NCBI GenBank assembly: GCA_012837965.1
Contig: DUQF01000029.1
Coordinates: forward strand, 1 to 61,575
Source: Clostridiales bacterium
GTDB lineage: Bacteria > Bacillota > Clostridia > Christensenellales > Aristaeellaceae
DNA length: 61,575 nt
Direction of reading: 5' to 3'
The notes beneath the pieces are model-generated. The model made no database searches and was not told the DNA's origin. It saw only the letters and a list, made by a program, of their open reading frames with translations. Below, piece by piece: positions 1-9,267 of this stretch. Numbering within the stretch: the stretch's first letter is position 1; every line of letters starts with the position of its first letter. Made by a program: the position numbers and the translations under genes.

Positions 1-70
1 GCACTAAATCATCTATACACAAATACATCAGAATTTGACTTCGATTATCATTCGCGTTTTTTGTCATCAT
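1..70 (-). CDS. 5' end of an unidentified gene running out of the window
   Basis: On the minus strand an ATG at 70-68 opens a frame with no stop to the window edge (23 codons, beginning MMTKNANDNR). A GAGG sequence lies about 10 bases upstream, and an extended -10 promoter sits further upstream at 101-110. The fragment is too short to assign a family. The reading rests only on the open frame, the weak ribosome binding site and the promoter. It is a probable gene start and could still be chance. Confidence 0.4.
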   Translation of the reverse strand, partial: MMTKNANDNRSQILMYLCIDDLV

Positions 71-100
71 CGTTAAAATACCTCGAGTTTTTGTATCTAT

Positions 101-110
101 ATTATACCAT
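101..110 (-). promoter_or_regulatory. extended -10 promoter
   Basis: Minus-strand TGGTATAAT (TATAAT at 106-101). There is no convincing -35 at 17-18 bp, so it would act as an extended -10 promoter. It points toward the partial gene at 70-1, about 30 bases downstream. Confidence 0.5.
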
Positions 111-161
111 ATAACCTCGATTTGATGTTGACTTTTAAGAGATTTTGCAGGTTTCATTGAA

Positions 162-192
162 CAAAGTCCCAACGCGAATGGTTGGGACTTTG
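162..192. terminator. 12-bp perfect hairpin
   Basis: CAAAGTCCCAAC (162-173) pairs exactly with GTTGGGACTTTG (181-192) around a 7-base loop. Neither side has a long T tract, so it may be a weak or bidirectional terminator between the opp operon (ending at 248) and the next gene. Confidence 0.45.
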
Positions 193-203
193 TCTACAGT
201 CTG

Positions 204-238
204 AACAACCGCGCCTTTTTAACGGAGCGGTTGTTTTT
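204..238 (+). terminator. hairpin with T tract (plus orientation)
   Basis: AACAACCGC (204-212) pairs with GCGGTTGTT (227-235), followed by further T residues on the plus strand. The minus-strand side is A-rich before the stem. The best terminator orientation is plus, although no plus-strand gene is visible upstream. It probably serves the converging minus-strand opp operon as part of a double hairpin. Confidence 0.45.
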
Positions 239-247
239 AACTTCAAT

Positions 248-649
248 TTAAAGCGAATAATATCCCCACAACGAAAGTCCAGAAATAGCAATGCACGCAA
301 TGCCACAATATAAGATAAAGAAAGCAGGCGATTTGCGTCTTTCAGCTTTCTTTTGCTTGTAGTCATAGTAACGTACAGTATCCTCAGGCTTTCGTAAAGC
401 GGTAAATAAGGTAATTAAACTATAAAAAGCATAATTAAAAATATCAAAAAAACCCGTTCGTGAAATAACCGTAAGTATTCCAAACCCCGTCAATAGGAGG
501 CCAATCACGAAGGCGCCATCGCTTAAAGCACGCAAATTCGCCTTTAAAGGAAAAGAAAAATCAAACCCCCTAGTCCGACTTATCAGGTACACGAAAACGG
601 CGGTTACCACCGCCGTAATCAATTTTCCGATTTTAGCCTTATTTTGCAT
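248..649 (-). CDS. DUF3899-like small membrane protein
   Basis: A 133-residue protein with about four hydrophobic segments (roughly residues 8-23, 45-62, 68-82 and 108-128) and a lysine/arginine-rich loop near residues 88-107 that should face the cytoplasm. Size, topology and position as the last gene of an opp operon match the DUF3899 family, which has no known function. Its start overlaps the end of oppF by 11 bp, so it is probably translationally coupled and made with the transporter. The family call is by resemblance and context only. Confidence 0.55.
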   Translation of the reverse strand: MQNKAKIGKLITAVVTAVFVYLISRTRGFDFSFPLKANLRALSDGAFVIGLLLTGFGILTVISRTGFFDIFNYAFYSLITLFTALRKPEDTVRYYDYKQKKAERRKSPAFFILYCGIACIAISGLSLWGYYSL

Positions 650-1838
650 TTAGTTCCTTCTGGTAGCACTCAAACTCCTGCTGGTTGCAACGAACAAAGT
701 GCCCGGGTAACACCTCCCGCAGTCTGGGCTTATCTACCGAATAGTCGTGCTTTTCAAGCGGGTCATACTTGATACGCTTGCGCTGACGTTCATATAAGGG
801 GTCAGGAAACGGGATGGCAGATAGCAAGGACTGCGTATAGGGATGCAGGGGATGACGGAACAGCTCGTCCGATGTTGCAAGTTCTACCAAGTGGCCATAG
901 TACATGACACCGATTCGGTCGGAAAAGTACTTGACAACCGATAAGTCATGAGCAATAAACAAAACTGTTAAGCCAAGCTGCTTGCGCAAACGGTTTAACA
1001 GGTTGATAACCTGTGCCTGAATAGAAACATCCAAAGCGGAAACCGGTTCATCTGCAATGATAAGTTCCGGTTCCATAATGACCGCCCGAGCAACACCGAT
1101 ACGCTGACGCTGGCCACCGGAGAATTCATGCGGATAACGGCTGGCGTGTTCACGCACTAGGCCAACAGTTTCAAGGATCTTATATACCTTTTCATCGATA
1201 ATAGCCTTGTTTTTTTCTCCAGCAATCACCAATCCCTCGGAAATAATTTCATATACCGTCATACGAGGGTCAAGAGAGGCAATCGGGTCTTGGAAAATCA
1301 TTTGAATTTGCGTGGTCAAACGGGTTTTCTTAGCAAGATCTTTGTCGTGCTGATAGTCACGCTTGATTTTTTCAAGCTCCGCCCCATAAGCACTTTCAAG
1401 CAAGGGCTGGTACTTTTCCTCTACTTCGGCAAGTTTTCTTTCCGCAAATAATTTATCGCAGTTTTCGTGGTCATGCTTACCTTGTCGTATTTCCCTTTTA
1501 AGCTGAGCAATTCTTTTCTTAATTCTTACTTTTTCATCGGCATCCGCCCCGAAAAACCGCTTTCTCAATGAGGAAATCTCTTTTTTTCTCGCCATGGAAC
1601 CAAAAGCAATACGAGCGCCCTTGTAATAGATATCGCCAGAGGTAATGTTGTATAACTTAATGATAGAGCGTCCCGTGGTTGTCTTGCCGCAACCCGACTC
1701 ACCAACCAAGCCAAAGACCTCGCCTTGCATAACGTCAAAGGAAACATCATCTACAGCCTTGGTCGTACCAAAGTACTGGCAAAGGTTGCGTACGCTAAGA
1801 AGCGGCTCTTGTTGGCGGTTTAATTTCATGTCACTCAT
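639..1838 (-). CDS. oppF: oligopeptide ABC transporter ATPase OppF, with insertion
   Basis: ATPase of the oligopeptide importer; it pairs with OppD on the cytoplasmic face of OppB/OppC. Visible motifs are Walker A GESGCGKTT (about 46-54), Q-loop FQDP (about 182-185), signature SGGQRQR, Walker B LIIADEP and H-loop AHD. Usual OppF is about 310-330 residues; this one is 399. The extra ~95 residues (about 80-175) are charged, probably a helical hairpin, and sit between Walker A and the Q-loop. The C-terminal GHFVRC segment typical of this subfamily is kept. It overlaps oppD by 8 bp and the downstream DUF3899-like gene by 11 bp. Confidence 0.93.
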   Translation of the reverse strand: MSDMKLNRQQEPLLSVRNLCQYFGTTKAVDDVSFDVMQGEVFGLVGESGCGKTTTGRSIIKLYNITSGDIYYKGARIAFGSMARKKEISSLRKRFFGADADEKVRIKKRIAQLKREIRQGKHDHENCDKLFAERKLAEVEEKYQPLLESAYGAELEKIKRDYQHDKDLAKKTRLTTQIQMIFQDPIASLDPRMTVYEIISEGLVIAGEKNKAIIDEKVYKILETVGLVREHASRYPHEFSGGQRQRIGVARAVIMEPELIIADEPVSALDVSIQAQVINLLNRLRKQLGLTVLFIAHDLSVVKYFSDRIGVMYYGHLVELATSDELFRHPLHPYTQSLLSAIPFPDPLYERQRKRIKYDPLEKHDYSVDKPRLREVLPGHFVRCNQQEFECYQKELNAK

Positions 1839-3948
1839 CCTGTACGGCCTCCAATCTTTCCTTCATTTTGCGCACCCTTTCGGTAATAACAGCAGGCCGT
1901 TCTACCTTAGGCGCATCGGGATGCAACAACCATGTCGCAGCCCAGTGAGTGGGCGTGATGTCAAAACGAGGCGGATGCTGCTCAAAGTCGATCTCCATGG
2001 CATAGCGGTTACGATCGGCAAAGGCGTCACCCTTGGGAGGATAGATCATGTTGGGCGGAGTACCGGGAATAGCTTCCAATTCGTCCTTGGTTTCAAGGTC
2101 AGGCATGGAGCTAAGCAACGCCCAGGTATAGGGATGCGCAGGCTCGTAGAAAACCTCCTCCGCCGTACCGTACTCGACAATCTTGCCGGCATACATAACA
2201 GCAATACGGTCAGCCATGTTAGCAACCACGCCAAGATCATGCGTAATAAAGATGATGGATAGTTCGCGCTCTTTTTTCAACCTATTAATCAACTCCAGAA
2301 TCTGTGCCTGAATAGTCACGTCAAGCGCCGTGGTAGGTTCATCACAAATAAGGATATCGGGGTTGGCTGCCAAAGCAATAGCAATAACAATACGCTGTCG
2401 CATACCGCCTGAAAACTCGAAGGGATACTGGTTATAACGCTTGTGCGGCTCGGGAATGCCCACCTCTTCAAGCAATTTTATGGCTTTGATCTTGGCGCTT
2501 GCAGGCGTGACCTCATAAACCATAGCGGCTGCATTTTCTTGCAGATAATTAACCAACGCTTCAGCTTTCTCGCGCTTTGACTCCTGCTTGGATTTGGTTA
2601 GCTTATCGTTGTAATTTTCTTTGAGCCGTTGCATCAACAACATTATGTTTCCTTTTAACAAGTCAAAATCCACAATCGTCGGCGCAACGGGCGTATAGGT
2701 AATAGGCTTACCCTTTTGGCGGCGCCTTTCAAGTTTCCTTAGTTGCGCATCATATTTCCTTTGTCGGGAAGCATTGTTCTTTTTGCCGTCATGCAGTTGT
2801 TCAATGAAGTGGCGCATGGAACCGGAGAAGGTACTGCAAGCACTGTCTTTCACGATAGCCAGAGAATCAATAGTGCTATCTATCACGCTGCACAGCGGAG
2901 CCACTTTGCTTTCAAACTCTTCTACACTGCTATTTTCAAGTTGCCGTCTTGCTTCTTCAATTGATTCAATGGCTGCTTGTGAACGCCTATCATACTCGGC
3001 ATCATTATATTCAAGGGCTTTTTCAACGCGATCAAGGAATTCCTTTTGAAAATCTCTTTCAAACTCCTGCCTATACCTTTGATGGGCTGCTTTAGTGTCT
3101 TCTGCTGTTTCGCCTTTGGCCTTCTGGTAGGCAATAGCTAAAAAGTCAGGCTCTTCTTTTTCAAGGGCTTGGTTAATGGCTTCGTACAGATAACTATAGT
3201 CAAGTTTTAACCGCTCAATCGTGTTTTTTTTGTGCTTAGGCAACCCGGCCGCTATTGATAGAGCCTTTTCATCGGTTAACACATAAGGATTGAAGCTGTC
3301 TTGAATGGTTTTGGCCATACTTTTTAAACGCTCTTGTGGATGGTCAAAGGCGTTTTTTTCGAGCAGAAACAGACCGTAACGTAGGTGTTCTTGGGCTTCA
3401 ATGGCTCTGTCACGGCTATTAAAGAAAGGCTGTTCAAGAGCGATGAATTCCTTGGTTAATTTACCAAAATTTTCACAGGCTTTCTTTGCCAACTCAGCTT
3501 CAGCGGGTACACTTTCTACCATTGCTTTTTCCAAAAGCGCCATCTTACTTTCATATTCTTTTTTGCTGGAACGCTGACGGGCTTTACCTTTTAAAATCAT
3601 GGCCTCAGTCAGCTGCTTTCCTACCCTCATGATAGGGTTTAAGCTGGATAGCGGGTCTTGGAAAATCATGGCGATCTTATCGCCACGCAGGCGATAGAAA
3701 TCGTCTTCAGTAATCTTTAAAAGATCTTGTCCATCATAGAGAATTTCTCCACCCTCTATAATGGCGTTGCCAGCGGAAATACCCAATATCGCCTTTGAGG
3801 TAACTGACTTACCCGAACCTGATTCACCGACAATGGCCAGCGTTTCGCCTTTGTGTAAATCAAAGCTGATGTCTCGTACTGCCTGCAACTTACCTGACAC
3901 CGTACGGAAGGAAATGCGCAGGTTGCGTACCTGAAGTTTCTTCTCCAT
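1831..3948 (-). CDS. oppD: oligopeptide ABC transporter ATPase OppD with ~360-residue insertion
   Basis: Second ATPase of the Opp importer. Walker A GESGSGKS is at 41-48, Q-loop FQDP at 96-99, signature SGGMRQR at about 513, Walker B LICDEP near 531 and the H-loop ITHD near 568. The protein has 705 residues against the usual 330-350. The excess (about 122-485) lies between Q-loop and signature, i.e. in the helical subdomain, and is highly charged and predicted by eye to be mostly helical/coiled coil. The C-terminal motif that normally holds four cysteines is present but all four are replaced (D641, N647, D654, T672 by alignment by eye). All catalytic motifs are intact, so ATPase function is likely kept. 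Its stop overlaps the oppF start by 8 bp. Confidence 0.93.
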   Translation of the reverse strand: MEKKLQVRNLRISFRTVSGKLQAVRDISFDLHKGETLAIVGESGSGKSVTSKAILGISAGNAIIEGGEILYDGQDLLKITEDDFYRLRGDKIAMIFQDPLSSLNPIMRVGKQLTEAMILKGKARQRSSKKEYESKMALLEKAMVESVPAEAELAKKACENFGKLTKEFIALEQPFFNSRDRAIEAQEHLRYGLFLLEKNAFDHPQERLKSMAKTIQDSFNPYVLTDEKALSIAAGLPKHKKNTIERLKLDYSYLYEAINQALEKEEPDFLAIAYQKAKGETAEDTKAAHQRYRQEFERDFQKEFLDRVEKALEYNDAEYDRRSQAAIESIEEARRQLENSSVEEFESKVAPLCSVIDSTIDSLAIVKDSACSTFSGSMRHFIEQLHDGKKNNASRQRKYDAQLRKLERRRQKGKPITYTPVAPTIVDFDLLKGNIMLLMQRLKENYNDKLTKSKQESKREKAEALVNYLQENAAAMVYEVTPASAKIKAIKLLEEVGIPEPHKRYNQYPFEFSGGMRQRIVIAIALAANPDILICDEPTTALDVTIQAQILELINRLKKERELSIIFITHDLGVVANMADRIAVMYAGKIVEYGTAEEVFYEPAHPYTWALLSSMPDLETKDELEAIPGTPPNMIYPPKGDAFADRNRYAMEIDFEQHPPRFDITPTHWAATWLLHPDAPKVERPAVITERVRKMKERLEAVQDE

Positions 3949-5486
3949 TATTCTGCCCCCCTCAGTTGCGGATTAAAAGCATCCCGTAGTCCGTTACCAA
4001 ATAGGTTAAAAGATATCTGGAGTAAAGAAATGAACAATGACGGGAATAGGATAATATAAGGATTGGTCGACAGTTGGTCACGACCATTGGCCAACATGGT
4101 ACCCACGCTGGTCATGGTAGATGATTCAAGGTTTACAATACCCAAATAGGTTAAGCTGGACTCCGAGAAAATAACACCGGGAATAACAAGAATTGAGCCC
4201 GTAATAATGGTTCCAAGAGAGTTGGGGAATATGTGTTTAAACATGAGCCTCGCGTCGCTTGCGCCCAAGGTACGAGCCGCCAAAACATATTCTTGGCCTT
4301 TGAAACGGTAAAATTGCATACGCACTCGGTAGGCCATACCAAGCCAGCCAGTTAATACAAAGGCAAACAACAAGCTTGGCACTACACCCACTTTATTGCT
4401 TAAATGCAACTGGAAAAGCGAGGTAACAACAATGAAAGGAATACCACCCAAAACATCGGCAATACGCTCCATGAGCATATCTACCCAGCCGCCATAATAA
4501 CCTTCAATGGCGCCGTAGAAGGTGCCGATTGTTAGGTTCAGCGAGCTTACGAATATAGCAAGCATGAAAGAGAAGCGGGCAGCCGAAGCCAAGCGGGTAA
4601 AAATATCCTGGCCCTTGGAGTTGGTGCCCATCACAAAGGAAGGTTCAAATCCATAACGATACTGGAAATAGTTGTACTTAGATACACGCACAACATAACC
4701 CTTTGCTTGACTGGTGCCCGTTATGCGAGCATAAGCAAGCGGTTTTTCCGGATCGTTATCGGCCGCTATCCTTAAGCTGTGGTAGCTGGTATCTTCCGGC
4801 GTGGTGGTACGGTAAATGGGCTGATAGTCCCCGCTCTTGGTTAACGTGGGCACGCCCTTTTTGTTGGCTTTGTACCAGATATTAGCATCGGACTGTTTGG
4901 CATCGGTAATGGCTGGATAGATAACCTGAATGTTGTTAGCATCCTGCCATGCTTGGATATTCTCATACTCGTCGGGTGTTAGGGTTAGGTACATCATTCC
5001 GATACGGTAGTATTCATCGGTTATAATATCGTAGTAGTTATTTTGCTTCCTGCCGCTGGTGGCATCCTGGTAAGGTTCACTGCTTGAAACAATGGGGTTT
5101 AGTCCCGTTTCAATTCCGATGGCCCGAAGAATATTGTAGTCGTTTTCGTTGACGGTTACCTTTTTGGTTCCATCACCAAAAAGCCAACCCATCGCCTTGC
5201 TTCTCGGCGGCAATTTGGAATAGTTGATGTACATGGTATCCGTTAGTGCCAAGGAGTAGTTGGTTTCAGCAAACATCGGCACTAATATAGCATACAGCGC
5301 CAGGAAAACAATGATAAAAAACGCTACAACAGAGGCTTTGTTACGACTAAAGCGCATCAAAACATCCTGAAAATAGCCAATGGGCTTGGTTTCAAACTTT
5401 TTATCATGCTGACGTCCCTCCATTGGCACAAAGGCAAACTTTCCCTTTGGGATTTTGGGATAATTACGTTCATTTTTCGTCATCAT
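3948..5486 (-). CDS. oppC: oligopeptide ABC transporter permease OppC with large external insertion
   Basis: Inner-membrane permease of the Opp importer. TM1 is near residues 50-72. The transporter permease domain with about five more helices begins near residue 290 and includes the EAA coupling loop (AARTLGASDARLMFKHIFPN). Typical OppC has about 300 residues; here 512. The extra ~215 residues lie between TM1 and TM2 and should face outside, where they could contact OppA. The stop abuts the oppD start (one-base overlap at 3948) and the start overlaps the end of oppB by 4 bp, which indicates tight coupling. Confidence 0.92.
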   Translation of the reverse strand: MMTKNERNYPKIPKGKFAFVPMEGRQHDKKFETKPIGYFQDVLMRFSRNKASVVAFFIIVFLALYAILVPMFAETNYSLALTDTMYINYSKLPPRSKAMGWLFGDGTKKVTVNENDYNILRAIGIETGLNPIVSSSEPYQDATSGRKQNNYYDIITDEYYRIGMMYLTLTPDEYENIQAWQDANNIQVIYPAITDAKQSDANIWYKANKKGVPTLTKSGDYQPIYRTTTPEDTSYHSLRIAADNDPEKPLAYARITGTSQAKGYVVRVSKYNYFQYRYGFEPSFVMGTNSKGQDIFTRLASAARFSFMLAIFVSSLNLTIGTFYGAIEGYYGGWVDMLMERIADVLGGIPFIVVTSLFQLHLSNKVGVVPSLLFAFVLTGWLGMAYRVRMQFYRFKGQEYVLAARTLGASDARLMFKHIFPNSLGTIITGSILVIPGVIFSESSLTYLGIVNLESSTMTSVGTMLANGRDQLSTNPYIILFPSLFISLLQISFNLFGNGLRDAFNPQLRGAE

Positions 5487-6442
5487 TTCTTGCTCCCCAT
5501 TCTAATTCTCGGATCAATCAACCCGTAACTCAGGTCGATAATGATACCGCTTCCAAGGCCGATAAGCGTATAGAAGGCTGACAGCAACAGGAAAAAGTTA
5601 TAGTCAGGCGGCGTAGTGCCCAGAGATCTAACATATAACGGTCCTACGCCAGGAATGCCAAAAATGTTTTCAATAATCATAGAGCCCGATATAATACCGA
5701 TAAACTGGCTTAAAATCATCGGGAAAATCGGAACCATTGAGTTTCTGAGGGCATGGCGCACAGTGGTTTGGGCTTTGGTTAAACCTTTGGTACGAGCGAG
5801 CAAGAGGAATTCGCTTGTTAAAACCTCTGTCAGTTCCGCGCGGGTATACCGTGTTAAGCCGGCTACAGTACCAAAGCCCAAAGAAAGGATGGCAGGCACC
5901 AATGATACAAAGGTTTCCCAAGAAAAATAATCATAACCCGCCCTCATCTGGAAGGGAAACCACTGTAGTTTAAAGCATAAAAAATACTGCACTAAGAAAG
6001 CGTATACATAGCTTGGCACCGACACAAAAACCATAACGGCAGTTGATATAAAATGGTCTTGCCATGTGTTCTTTTTAAGTGCCGCATAGATACCGAAAAT
6101 AAGACCAAGCGGCACGGAAAAGAGCATGGTGTAAACATTCACCAGAATGGTTGCTGGCATCTTCTCCATGAAGACTTTCATAACATCCTGCCCTACATAC
6201 ATCATTTCACTGACGCCCCAGTCCATCCCAATAAGGGAGCGGCGCACAAAAATGATGTACTGTTCAATCAGGGGCTTGTTATAACCAAGCGCCTCTCTTC
6301 GCATTTCGATAAGCGCCATGTCCTTGCCAAACTGTTCCGCCGGTTTTGAGGGAAGCAGCTTAACCAAAACAAAGCAAACCGAAATAATGATGAGAAACAC
6401 CACCAGCATCAGCCCAATACGTTTGATTACATATTTTAGCAT
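5483..6442 (-). CDS. oppB: oligopeptide ABC transporter permease OppB
   Basis: Partner permease of OppC, about 319 residues with six hydrophobic segments and the EAA loop (ARTKGLTKAQTTVRHALRN). I place the start at the ATG at 6442-6440 (MLKYVIKRIG), because AGGTGG sits 5 bases upstream; the GTG three codons earlier falls inside that ribosome binding site. It has normal length for the family, unlike OppC, OppD and OppF beside it. It overlaps oppC by 4 bp. Confidence 0.92.
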   Translation of the reverse strand: MLKYVIKRIGLMLVVFLIIISVCFVLVKLLPSKPAEQFGKDMALIEMRREALGYNKPLIEQYIIFVRRSLIGMDWGVSEMMYVGQDVMKVFMEKMPATILVNVYTMLFSVPLGLIFGIYAALKKNTWQDHFISTAVMVFVSVPSYVYAFLVQYFLCFKLQWFPFQMRAGYDYFSWETFVSLVPAILSLGFGTVAGLTRYTRAELTEVLTSEFLLLARTKGLTKAQTTVRHALRNSMVPIFPMILSQFIGIISGSMIIENIFGIPGVGPLYVRSLGTTPPDYNFFLLLSAFYTLIGLGSGIIIDLSYGLIDPRIRMGSKK

Positions 6443-6595
6443 AGGGTCCACCTTTTCTTTGGATTTTTGCTTTATGACCGCTGCGCTTATTATTCGCAGC
6501 GCTCATAAGGCAATCATACATCCACCCGCACTTGTCGTGCTCTTACTAAAAATGACTACCACGACCGCTTGATAGAATGCTTATTTTGAGTACAA

Positions 6596-6624
6596 TGCCG
6601 CCTTTCGTGAAAAAAAAGGCGGCA
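6596..6624 (-). terminator. oppA-oppB intercistronic hairpin
   Basis: TGCCGCCTTT (6596-6605) pairs with AAAGGCGGCA (6615-6624) around a 9-base loop. It lies 65 bp past the oppA stop within a 247-bp gap before oppB. There is no strong T tract after it on the minus strand, so partial termination or mRNA-end protection giving more OppA than permease is the likely role. Confidence 0.5.
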
Positions 6625-6689
6625 ATGCACTTTCACAACGCTAAGGAAGAGGCTTACGCCCCTTCCCTTTGTAGTTAAGTTAAAATGAA

Positions 6690-9125
6690 TTACTTGTAGT
6701 TCAGGATGCCGCCATGTTCTTTGACAAACGCGTCCCACTCGGCGTCGGTGTAATTATAGGTCATATATCTGACACCACCGCGGCCCATGGGGAAAATTTG
6801 GTCTTCAGTGTAGTACTCAATCTTCATGCCCTTGAGCGCTGCAGAAGCATCGCCCATCAGCGGGATGAAGTGATAGTTCTGAAGAACGGCGTTTTCAAGC
6901 GCACCCAAGATAGAGATACGGCGCTCGGCCATGCCATCTTCCTTGTTGTCCGGATAGGCAGCGGAAATAGTTTCGCCGGTTTCCTTGTTAACCAAGTTCA
7001 CCTGCTCACCGGAGAGCGCGTACCACCAGTCGCTTGCGGAAGCGGTATAGACAACGCCGTCAACAGCAATATCCACCATGGCAGTCGTGGAATCCCAAGA
7101 GCTGTCATATTGGTAGGTGGGGCTTACATATACCTGGAACAGGCCATAAGGATCGAAGGTAGATCCGGTCCAGCCCACACCAAAGAGCATATCAACCTTG
7201 TTGGTACGTAGGGCAGTGCCAAAGGCATTGGCCAAGGTACCGTCACGGTCAAAGGTCAGCTTGCCTTCCAGCTTGGTGCCTTTCACGGCTTCGGTGTAAT
7301 TGTTCACGATAAAATCATAGCCATTATTGTAGAAAGCGCTGGTCAAGTTGGGGGTACCGATGAGGATTTCAACCACATCGTCTTCGTCCATCAAACCTTC
7401 AGCAATGGCAATGTCATAAGCGGCGTCAAAGCACTGCTTGGCCATTTCAAGGTTGTAGCCGGTCAGAGAGTCGATAGCATCATCCAGCGTGGGATAGGTC
7501 TTGCCTTCACCCACATCGTCGGACAAGCCCCAGAAGTCAACAACGGTTCGCTTGGCAACTTCGGTGTCGCGATAGAAGGTAGCAGTTTCGGGGTCAGCAA
7601 CGATTTGGCCACCATACAGCGCAAAGGCAGGTTGGTTGGTGGGGCTGGTTGCTGCACAGAAGTCAGCGCGGTTAAGGCCAAGGCTCATCGCCATGCGGAA
7701 TTCCTTCACGGTCAGGATGGTCTTGTTCTTGTTTTCACCAGCAGTTTCCTGGTTGGCTTTCAAAGCTTCCATATCGGGGTTAAACACCATCGCAAAGACG
7801 GAGTCACCCTCGGAGTAATAGGTGAAGTCAGAAGTACTGTACTCGACCATGTCGTCGCGCTGCAGTCCATAGACATCCAGCTGGCCAGCCAAGAACATTT
7901 CAAGGCGGGTAGCGGGTTCGGATACAAACTGGGTGACCATACGGGTGGTCTGGTAGCTGTTTTCACCAAAAATTTTGGCTTCATGACCAAACCAGTTTTC
8001 GTTCTTTACCAAAACAATCTGCTTGTCTGCCTGGAATTCAACCAGCTTGTAGGGACCATAGGAAATAGTGGTTTCAAGGGTGGTACCATAGGAGTTGGTA
8101 TACACGCCGTCCTCTTCCTTACCGCACTTCTCGTACAGTTCCTTGTTGACAAGGTAGTCAGAGGTGAAGGAGTACAGCAGGTAGAAACCGGACAGGGGCT
8201 TGTCAAGGATGACAATCAGTTCGGTATCGCTCAGGGCTTTGACGCCAAGCTTTTCAGGCGCCATTTCGGGATACTCATACTTGGCATACAGTTCGTCAAG
8301 AGCATATTCTTTCTTGCCCGCCTCGTCTGCCCAGGTGATGTATTCGCCGCCTGCGCCTACGGTGTAGAACTCATACAGCTCTTTAAAGGTCAGGGGAGTT
8401 TCAACAACGCCGCCTTCGGCAGCGCCGGTCCAGGCCTTGGCTTCAAAATCATAGGTATCACCAAAGGAATACTTCCAGTCAAGATAGCCTTTTTCTTCGC
8501 CAATTTGTTCGATTAATTCTTCGACAGTCTCAACACCTAAAAGGCCCATGTAGCTACGAATAGATGTATCGGCAGTGGTGCCCTGCTTGGCAAACAATTC
8601 GGCGTTGGTAACAACCATGTTGCCAGTGTACAGGCCATCCGCACGGTGGTTCTGGGCCTTGGAGTCCAGAAGTAAACGCCAAGAATCGACATAGTCATGA
8701 GCGGTAATGGGAGTTCCATCTTCCCACTTTAGGTCATCACGCAGGGTGATTTTCCAAGCGCGGGCAGTTGTTTTTTCTTCGGTGGGATTGCCATCGGCAT
8801 CCGCAACGAATTCGGGAATATTCCACTCTTCACCAACATAGTCGGCAGTCACGTCCTCGGGCTCGCCTACGGCAGCCAGGGGCTTGACCTTGTAGCTATC
8901 ACCTTCTTCATTGTAGTCGAAGGTATAGAACGAAGTGGAAATCCAGTCCAGCACCGCGGTATTGTCCGTAGACGTCTGGTTCTGGAAGGGGCTCCAGTTG
9001 GTGGGGAAGGACGAAAGAGCATTATTGTAAGTATATTCGACCTTGGGTTCCTCAGCCAACACGGAAGGGATTGCGATGGCCAGCAACATAACCGCGGCCA
9101 TCAACAAAGCGGTAAGTTTCTTCAC
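6690..9125 (-). CDS. oppA: oligopeptide ABC transporter substrate-binding protein OppA
   Basis: Captures peptides outside the cell and delivers them to OppBC (SBP family 5). Residues 1-24 form a signal peptide ending SVLA, followed by EEPKVEY; no lipobox cysteine is present. The family-5 region (MEYTYNNA-like start, then WKITLRDDLKWEDGTPITA near residues 125-145) is clear. At 811 residues it is longer than the usual 540-600, matching the enlarged OppC external loop. The start is a GTG at 9125-9123 with GGAGGA 7 bases upstream. It is the first gene of the opp operon behind the promoter at 9173-9201. Confidence 0.93.
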   Translation of the reverse strand: MKKLTALLMAAVMLLAIAIPSVLAEEPKVEYTYNNALSSFPTNWSPFQNQTSTDNTAVLDWISTSFYTFDYNEEGDSYKVKPLAAVGEPEDVTADYVGEEWNIPEFVADADGNPTEEKTTARAWKITLRDDLKWEDGTPITAHDYVDSWRLLLDSKAQNHRADGLYTGNMVVTNAELFAKQGTTADTSIRSYMGLLGVETVEELIEQIGEEKGYLDWKYSFGDTYDFEAKAWTGAAEGGVVETPLTFKELYEFYTVGAGGEYITWADEAGKKEYALDELYAKYEYPEMAPEKLGVKALSDTELIVILDKPLSGFYLLYSFTSDYLVNKELYEKCGKEEDGVYTNSYGTTLETTISYGPYKLVEFQADKQIVLVKNENWFGHEAKIFGENSYQTTRMVTQFVSEPATRLEMFLAGQLDVYGLQRDDMVEYSTSDFTYYSEGDSVFAMVFNPDMEALKANQETAGENKNKTILTVKEFRMAMSLGLNRADFCAATSPTNQPAFALYGGQIVADPETATFYRDTEVAKRTVVDFWGLSDDVGEGKTYPTLDDAIDSLTGYNLEMAKQCFDAAYDIAIAEGLMDEDDVVEILIGTPNLTSAFYNNGYDFIVNNYTEAVKGTKLEGKLTFDRDGTLANAFGTALRTNKVDMLFGVGWTGSTFDPYGLFQVYVSPTYQYDSSWDSTTAMVDIAVDGVVYTASASDWWYALSGEQVNLVNKETGETISAAYPDNKEDGMAERRISILGALENAVLQNYHFIPLMGDASAALKGMKIEYYTEDQIFPMGRGGVRYMTYNYTDAEWDAFVKEHGGILNYK

Positions 9126-9172
9126 TATTGATTCCTCCTTTATTTTTTCATTGAGCTTTGCTCTGTTGTTTT

Positions 9173-9201
9173 ATCTTACCTGAAAATGTGTGGAAATGCA
9201 A
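9173..9201 (-). promoter_or_regulatory. opp operon promoter
   Basis: Minus strand TTGCAT (9201-9196), 17-bp spacer, TAAGAT (9178-9173). It lies about 50 bp upstream of the oppA GTG start. Confidence 0.65.
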
Positions 9202-9267
9202 GCCCGAAATGTACAAAACCCTTTTTTTACATTGTGTTGCGAATGTTCGTTCTGTCAAAAGAGCCTG

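Noticed and set aside
7605-8516. 303-codon plus-strand frame opposite oppA
   Set aside because: Antisense shadow of a clear OppA sequence; no ribosome binding site or recognisable domain.
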